Assembly (NCBI GenBank): GCA_013813135.1
Contig: JACCSF010000339.1
Coordinates: 1-9,350 of the forward strand
DNA length: 9,350 bases
Direction: 5' to 3'
DNA from: Thermoleophilaceae bacterium
GTDB lineage: Bacteria > Actinomycetota > Thermoleophilia > Solirubrobacterales > Thermoleophilaceae
Position numbers and translations under genes: made by a program. Shown in pieces: positions 6,513 through 9,350 of the stretch; position 1 is the first letter of the stretch; each line of letters opens with the position of its first letter. Under the pieces are notes generated by a model. That model was not told where the DNA came from. It worked only from the letters and a program-made list of their open reading frames with translations, and searched no databases.

Positions 6513-7655
6513 CTAGGCGCGGATGAAGACGGGCGAGCCGAGCGGGATGTGGTTGATCAGCCAGCGGGCCTGCGCCGCGTCGGCGCGCATGCAGCCGAGG
6601 CTGACCGGCTGGCCGATGCTCGACGCATCGCTGGTCGCGTGCACGGCCAGGCGATCCCCGCCGGGCCAGTAAGGAGGCAGGTCGGTTTGATGGCCGGTCA
6701 GGGCCAGGACGCAACAGCCGTAGGGGGACCCGGACGAGGTGACCCGCAACCGGTCGGTGACCGTGAAGCGCCCCCTGGGAGTGGGATTGTCCTTGCGCCC
6801 GATCGCCACGCGCAGCTTGCGCACCGTGTTCCCGTCGTGGCGCACCAGCAGGGTCCGCTTCGACAGGTCGGCGTGCAGCGACCAGCTCACGCAGTCGAGC
6901 CTCGTCTTGGCCCGCGGGATCCAGGCGATCTCGCCGTTCTTGAGCTCCGATGCCTGCACGCCGAGCCACTCGCCGCGCTGGCTGACGACCCCGAGCACGC
7001 GTGTAGATCCCCACTCCGTGCGCGGCGTGATCCTCAGGCGCCTCTTCCCGCCCGGCTCGCGGTAGAGCACCGTCGACCTGCGAATCGAGGCCGTCGAGTA
7101 GCACGCCGTCTTGCCCGGCTCGGTGGGAAACGGCGCGGCCAGCGGCCCGCCCTTCTCGGGGACGAACTGGCGCGTGCCCTCGCCGCCGCCGTTCGTACCG
7201 CGCGAGACCACGCGCTTCGAGTCGCCGAACTGGGTGGCCCCGACCACGCCCGCCACGCCGACCAGCGCGGCGATGCCGAGCCCGATCAGCGCCAGCGGGA
7301 CGGCCCGCCGAGGCGGATCGGGCGCCTCGCGTTCGCGCTCGGCGAACATCTCGAGAACCGGGTCCTGGTCGGGCTCGGGGGGCTCCGCGGTGGGCGCCGC
7401 CTCAGCCGCGGGCGCGGCCGCGCCGTCCTGCTCCGGCGCAGGCTCGATGTCCGGCGGGGGCGGCACCGGCGCAAGGGCGGGCGGCGGCGCTTCCACCTTG
7501 GGCTTCTCCCCAGGAACCGGCACCGCCGCCAGGCGCGAGCGGCCGCCCCCGGCGGCGAACTCCTCGCCGAGCGTCGAGGCCGCCTGACTCCAGGTGGCCG
7601 ATTCCAGCAGCGCCTTCAGCACGGCGCCGAGGTCCTCGCCGCGCTGCAGCTCCAT
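6513..7655 (-). CDS. Membrane-anchored L,D-transpeptidase (YkuD) with Pro-rich cytoplasmic region and SH3-like domain
   Basis: Predicted cell-wall enzyme forming 3-3 peptidoglycan cross-links outside the membrane. From the ATG at 7655 it has 380 residues. Residues 1-117 are predicted cytoplasmic, rich in Pro, Ala and Glu (EAPPPALAPVPPPPDIEPAP) and of unknown role. One membrane segment spans about 118-140 (AVPLALIGLGIAALVGVAG). An SH3-like stretch covers about 195-252 (GVVSQRGEWLGVQ...IAWIPR). The YkuD domain runs from about 265 to the end, with His339 and the motif S-L-G-C-M-R holding nucleophile Cys355. The frame is open to 7979, but beyond 7655 it is antisense to PepSY-like and TetR coding sequence and was left out. 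No promoter was identified, because its 5' end collides with the truncated plus-strand gene. Function is firm; the N-terminus is uncertain. Confidence 0.88.
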   Translation of the reverse strand: MELQRGEDLGAVLKALLESATWSQAASTLGEEFAAGGGRSRLAAVPVPGEKPKVEAPPPALAPVPPPPDIEPAPEQDGAAAPAAEAAPTAEPPEPDQDPVLEMFAEREREAPDPPRRAVPLALIGLGIAALVGVAGVVGATQFGDSKRVVSRGTNGGGEGTRQFVPEKGGPLAAPFPTEPGKTACYSTASIRRSTVLYREPGGKRRLRITPRTEWGSTRVLGVVSQRGEWLGVQASELKNGEIAWIPRAKTRLDCVSWSLHADLSKRTLLVRHDGNTVRKLRVAIGRKDNPTPRGRFTVTDRLRVTSSGSPYGCCVLALTGHQTDLPPYWPGGDRLAVHATSDASSIGQPVSLGCMRADAAQARWLINHIPLGSPVFIRA

Positions 7656-7658
7656 CTC

Positions 7659-7877
7659 GTCGGCCAGGCGCTCGATCGCGCCGGCGCCGCGGCGCTCGTG
7701 GAGACGGGCGGCGGCCGCGTCACCGACACGGAGGTCGGAGACGAGGAGAGCTATTACGAGGTCGAGGTCACGCAGGACGGCAAGGAGACCGACGTCCAGC
7801 TCAACCGCGCCTTCGAGGTCGTCGGAACCGAGGCCGAGGACGGCGACGAGGACAAGGACGAGGGCTCCGAGAACTGA
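7659..7877 (+). pseudogene. 5'-truncated PepSY-domain protein remnant
   Basis: The plus frame reads VGQALDRAGAAALVETGGG, then the acidic repeat-like core TDTEVGDEESYYEVEVTQDG and DVQLNRAFEVVG, and ends in an acidic tail of Glu, Asp and Lys. This is the pattern of the C-terminal half of actinobacterial PepSY proteins, which are normally exported and start with a signal peptide. No leader, Shine-Dalgarno or ATG is present. The only in-frame start after the breakpoint is GTG 7698, giving about 60 residues. Upstream of about 7655 the same DNA is convincingly L,D-transpeptidase coding on the other strand, and the other two plus frames give no leader either. A hairpin 20 bp past the stop fits a genuine gene end. 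The left boundary is approximate. A functional short protein from GTG 7698 cannot be excluded. Confidence 0.55.
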
Positions 7878-7891
7878 CGGAGGAAACCGGG

Positions 7892-8488
7892 TCAGGGGTC
7901 GGGGCTCAGGAGCCCCGACCAGACCCTGGTCATGGCGTCGAGGATCGCGCGGCGGGGGACGCTGGGATTGTCCATCCACCAGAGCACGAGCGACGCCATG
8001 CCCATGCTCATCAGCTCGGCCAGCGGCTCAAGCTCCGCCGGGGGGATGGGCGCCTCGCTCAGCGAGGCGATGAGGCCGACGAGGACCGCCCGCGCCCGCG
8101 CGTGGACCTCCATGCGAAAGGCATGGATCTCCGGTCCCCCGCCCGTGTCGCGGAAGAGCAATGTCCAGGCGTAGGAATGGGTCTCAACGTAGGCGAGCCA
8201 GACTTCGAGCACCGCGCGCAGGCGCTGTTCGGTGCTCCCCTCGGCGGGGATCGCCCCGGCGAAGCTCGAGAGGTCGTCGCGGTGGCGCTCGAGCAGGGCG
8301 AGGTAGAGGCCCTGCTTGGCGCCGAAGTGGCGGTAGAGGATCGGCTTGGTGACGCCGGCCGCGGCCGCGACGTCGTCGAGACGGGTCGCGTCGTAGCCGC
8401 CGGCGGCGAACAGGCGCCCGGCGGCCTCGACGATCAGCGCGCGGCGTTCCTCGGTGGGAAGCCGTATGCGAGGAGTGGGCGTGCTCAT
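7892..8488 (-). CDS. TetR/AcrR-family transcriptional regulator
   Basis: A 198-residue DNA-binding repressor. The N-terminal TetR helix-turn-helix spans about 12-58: ALIVEAAGRLFAAGGYDATR, then LDDVAAAAGVTKPILYRHFGAKQGLYLAL, with the typical Y-RHF signature. The C-terminal helices (about 80-198) form the ligand-binding and dimerisation part; the ligand is unknown. The start is ATG 8488. An upstream in-frame ATG (8578) would run through the intergenic operator and into the cupin gene and is rejected. The gene is divergent from a cupin gene with 37 bp between starts and a dyad in that gap, so autoregulation and control of the cupin gene are likely. The last codons overlap a strong hairpin. Its 3' end is 14 bp from the convergent PepSY remnant. 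Confidence 0.92.
   Translation of the reverse strand: MSTPTPRIRLPTEERRALIVEAAGRLFAAGGYDATRLDDVAAAAGVTKPILYRHFGAKQGLYLALLERHRDDLSSFAGAIPAEGSTEQRLRAVLEVWLAYVETHSYAWTLLFRDTGGGPEIHAFRMEVHARARAVLVGLIASLSEAPIPPAELEPLAELMSMGMASLVLWWMDNPSVPRRAILDAMTRVWSGLLSPDP
7897..7920. terminator. Hairpin terminator between convergent genes, overlapping the 3' end of the TetR gene
   Basis: Perfect 10-base arms (GGTCGGGGCT and AGCCCCGACC) enclose a CAGG loop, and flanking CAGG/CCTG can extend the stem across a small bulge. On the plus strand it lies 19 bases after the PepSY-remnant stop. On the minus strand it encodes the final TetR residues (SGLLSPD), two bases before the stop codon. No T-run is present on either strand. 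A bidirectional U-less terminator is the simplest reading. Confidence 0.6.
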
Positions 8489-8504
8489 GTTACTGATGAG
8501 TAGC
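8489..8504. promoter_or_regulatory. Candidate TetR operator in the TetR-cupin gap
   Basis: The dyad TACT-GATG-AGTA, with an outer G/C pair around one mismatch, sits directly before the TetR start codon in an AT-richer 37-bp gap. Its size and symmetry fit a TetR-family operator. TTACTG at 8490-8495 could also act as a -35 element for the cupin gene, so binding would block both directions. Confidence 0.55.
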
Positions 8505-8508
8505 TTAG

Positions 8509-8514
8509 ATGATA
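8509..8514 (-). promoter_or_regulatory. Candidate -10 element for the TetR gene
   Basis: TATCAT on the minus strand differs by one base from TATAAT and is placed to start transcription inside the adjacent dyad, giving a leader of about 14 bases with no Shine-Dalgarno. No good -35 element precedes it. Confidence 0.4.
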
Positions 8515-8519
8515 CGGTG

Positions 8520-8534
8520 GTCGGTATGACCGAC
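8520..8534. promoter_or_regulatory. Perfect dyad centred on the cupin start codon
   Basis: GTCGGT-ATG-ACCGAC is a perfect inverted repeat whose centre is the cupin ATG. It may be a second half of the TetR-controlled region or, if the message has a leader, an RNA hairpin presenting the start codon in its loop. It is distinct in sequence from the 8489-8504 dyad, so the same protein need not bind both. Confidence 0.4.
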
Positions 8535-9047
8535 ACGACCACCGAGCGGATCCACGACCCGATCCACCGGGTCGCCATGTCCTTCCGTCACGAGGGCGAG
8601 AGCCTCTGGGTCTCCACCTGGCTCGAGGACGGCGGACATCTGCCCGAGCACTTCCACCCCTCGCTCGACGAGCACTGGGAGGTGCTCGACGGCACCGCCC
8701 AAGTCAAGCTCGCCGGCAGCTGGCGCGAGCTCACCCCCGCGGACGGCCGCCTGCTCGTCGCGCGCAACGTCGCGCACGAGCTCTCCAACACCAGCGGGCG
8801 CCAGGTCCGGCTGCAGACCGAGGTGATCCCGGCGGGCGGCCTGGAGGAGTTCCTCACCGAGAGCGCTCGCGCCGCGCGCGAGGGTCTTTACAACCGGCAC
8901 AACCTGCCGACAAGCGTCCGCGGCGCGGCCTGGCTCGCGGACTTCGCGCTGCGCTTCTCACACGAGACCGTCATGTGCTCCCCGCCGCCGGCGGTTCAGC
9001 GCGTCCTGCTCCCGGCGCTGGCGAAGCTCACACGTACTCGTCGTTGA
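8526..9047 (+). CDS. Cupin-domain protein
   Basis: A 173-residue, probably cytoplasmic single-cupin protein. Cupin motif 1 lies at about 37-56 (GHLPEHFHPSLDEHWEVLDG), with His42, His44 and a following Glu as likely metal ligands. Motif 2 lies around residues 74-88 (GRLLVARNVAHELSN), with His84. The C-terminal 70 residues are helical-looking (LEEFLTESARAAREGLY, then LADFALRFSHETV) and carry no recognised domain. Cupins may be metal enzymes or sensors; no reaction can be assigned. The start is ATG 8526. The frame is open from 8454, but that part is antisense to the TetR gene. No Shine-Dalgarno is visible, so a leaderless message is plausible. It is divergent from and probably controlled by the TetR gene. 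Confidence 0.85.
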   Translation: MTDTTTERIHDPIHRVAMSFRHEGESLWVSTWLEDGGHLPEHFHPSLDEHWEVLDGTAQVKLAGSWRELTPADGRLLVARNVAHELSNTSGRQVRLQTEVIPAGGLEEFLTESARAAREGLYNRHNLPTSVRGAAWLADFALRFSHETVMCSPPPAVQRVLLPALAKLTRTRR

Positions 9048-9072
9048 GCCTCCACCACTGATACCAGACTTC

Positions 9073-9087
9073 GTTCCCTTAGGGAAC
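9073..9087. terminator. Inverted repeat between convergent cupin and metallopeptidase genes
   Basis: GTTCCCT-T-AGGGAAC is a perfect 7-base-arm palindrome in the 47-bp gap between convergent stop codons. It can fold as a 6-bp stem with a TTA loop. A second short palindrome, TGCTC-A-GAGCA (9092-9102), overlaps the metallopeptidase stop codon. Position suggests a shared terminator, although the stem is short and has no T-run. An operator is less likely in this place. Confidence 0.4.
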
Positions 9088-9094
9088 TAACTGC

Positions 9095-9350
9095 TCAGAG
9101 CACCAGCGTCGCGCCGTAGCGGCGCAGCCAGCGGGCGTGCTCGCGCCAGTCGGGCACGCGCGACTCGAGCAGAGCCCAGAAGGCGGGCGAGTGGTCCATC
9201 AGCTCGAGGTGGCAGACCTCATGCTCGACGACGTAGTCGAGGACGATCTCGGGCGCGAGCAGGAGCTTCCAGTTGAAGGACATGTGCCCGGCCTCGGAGC
9301 ACGAGGCCCAGCGCGTCTTCTGGCCGCGGATCGTGAGCCCGGTGTAGCGC
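9095..9350 (-). CDS. YgjP/DUF45-like M48-type zinc metallopeptidase, C-terminal part only
   Basis: The visible 84 residues are the C-terminus of a YgjP-like (DUF45, WLM-type) metallopeptidase; the 5' part lies beyond the window. The fragment begins YTGLTIRGQKTRWASCSEAG, matching the conserved Q-x-T-R-W-x-S-C core. FNWKLLLAP and the zinc site HEVCH (fragment residues 43-47) follow, with a further His in MDHSPAFW (residue 53) as the probable third ligand. The end is WLRRYGATLVL. An internal ATG at 9283 would give a 62-residue protein lacking the conserved first half, so the gene surely starts outside. Such proteins are cytoplasmic and their substrates are mostly unknown. It is convergent with the cupin gene. 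Confidence 0.88.
   Translation of the reverse strand, partial: RYTGLTIRGQKTRWASCSEAGHMSFNWKLLLAPEIVLDYVVEHEVCHLELMDHSPAFWALLESRVPDWREHARWLRRYGATLVL

Noticed and set aside
6549..7658. Plus-strand open frame continuous with the PepSY-like end
   Set aside because: Up to about 7655 it is antisense to the transpeptidase and reads as Arg/Gly/His-rich noise with no signal peptide; only the final part was kept.
7656..7979. Upstream extension of the L,D-transpeptidase frame
   Set aside because: This part is antisense to the PepSY remnant and the TetR 3' end, and the ATG at 7655 starts credible coding sequence.
1..9350. CRISPR arrays, insertion sequences, phage or integration features next to the tRNA
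   Set aside because: No repeated spacer units, transposase or integrase sequence, and no duplicated tRNA 3' end was seen.

Overview
The window is very GC-rich, and nearly every third codon position in the real genes is G or C. It encodes an F420-dependent LLM-class oxidoreductase, an Oxa1-type YidC without a signal peptide, a membrane-anchored L,D-transpeptidase and an actinobacterial-type SOS box. Together these point to a high-GC actinobacterium. The style of YidC, PepSY and MGMT suggests the Thermoleophilia (Solirubrobacterales-like), but that placement is inferred from remembered family resemblance and not from a search.

Layout. (1) 1-3120, minus strand: yidC, whose C-terminal basic tail seems to lie in another frame, and upstream of it a large exported CocE/NonD-type serine hydrolase followed by a strong GC hairpin. 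(2) 3171-3989, plus strand: an LLM-class F420 oxidoreductase, divergent from the hydrolase and convergent with dinB. (3) 4010-7655, minus strand: a long collinear run transcribed right to left, namely L,D-transpeptidase, ECF sigma factor, MGMT (ATGA overlap with the sigma gene), tRNA-Ser(GCU) and DNA polymerase IV. A near-perfect actinobacterial LexA box abuts the dinB start. (4) About 7659-7877, plus strand: the C-terminal part of a PepSY-type protein with no leader, meeting the 5' end of the transpeptidase gene head-on. This looks like a truncation or rearrangement scar. (5) 7892-9047: a TetR repressor and a cupin protein in divergent orientation, 37 bp apart, with two dyads between and across their starts. 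(6) 9095-9350, minus strand: the C-terminal part of a YgjP/DUF45-like zinc metallopeptidase that runs off the window.

How it fits together. The best candidate system is the genome-maintenance block. An ECF sigma factor with no visible anti-sigma gene is translationally coupled to an O6-alkylguanine-DNA methyltransferase carrying an uncharacterised N-terminal extension, and an SOS-controlled translesion polymerase follows after a serine tRNA. This invites the hypothesis that the MGMT protein regulates the sigma factor, giving an Ada-like logic built from separate parts. The sequence shows the arrangement, but the regulatory link is inference. The TetR/cupin pair is a conventional small regulatory unit. 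The hydrolase, F420 enzyme and YidC appear to be housekeeping or accessory neighbours.
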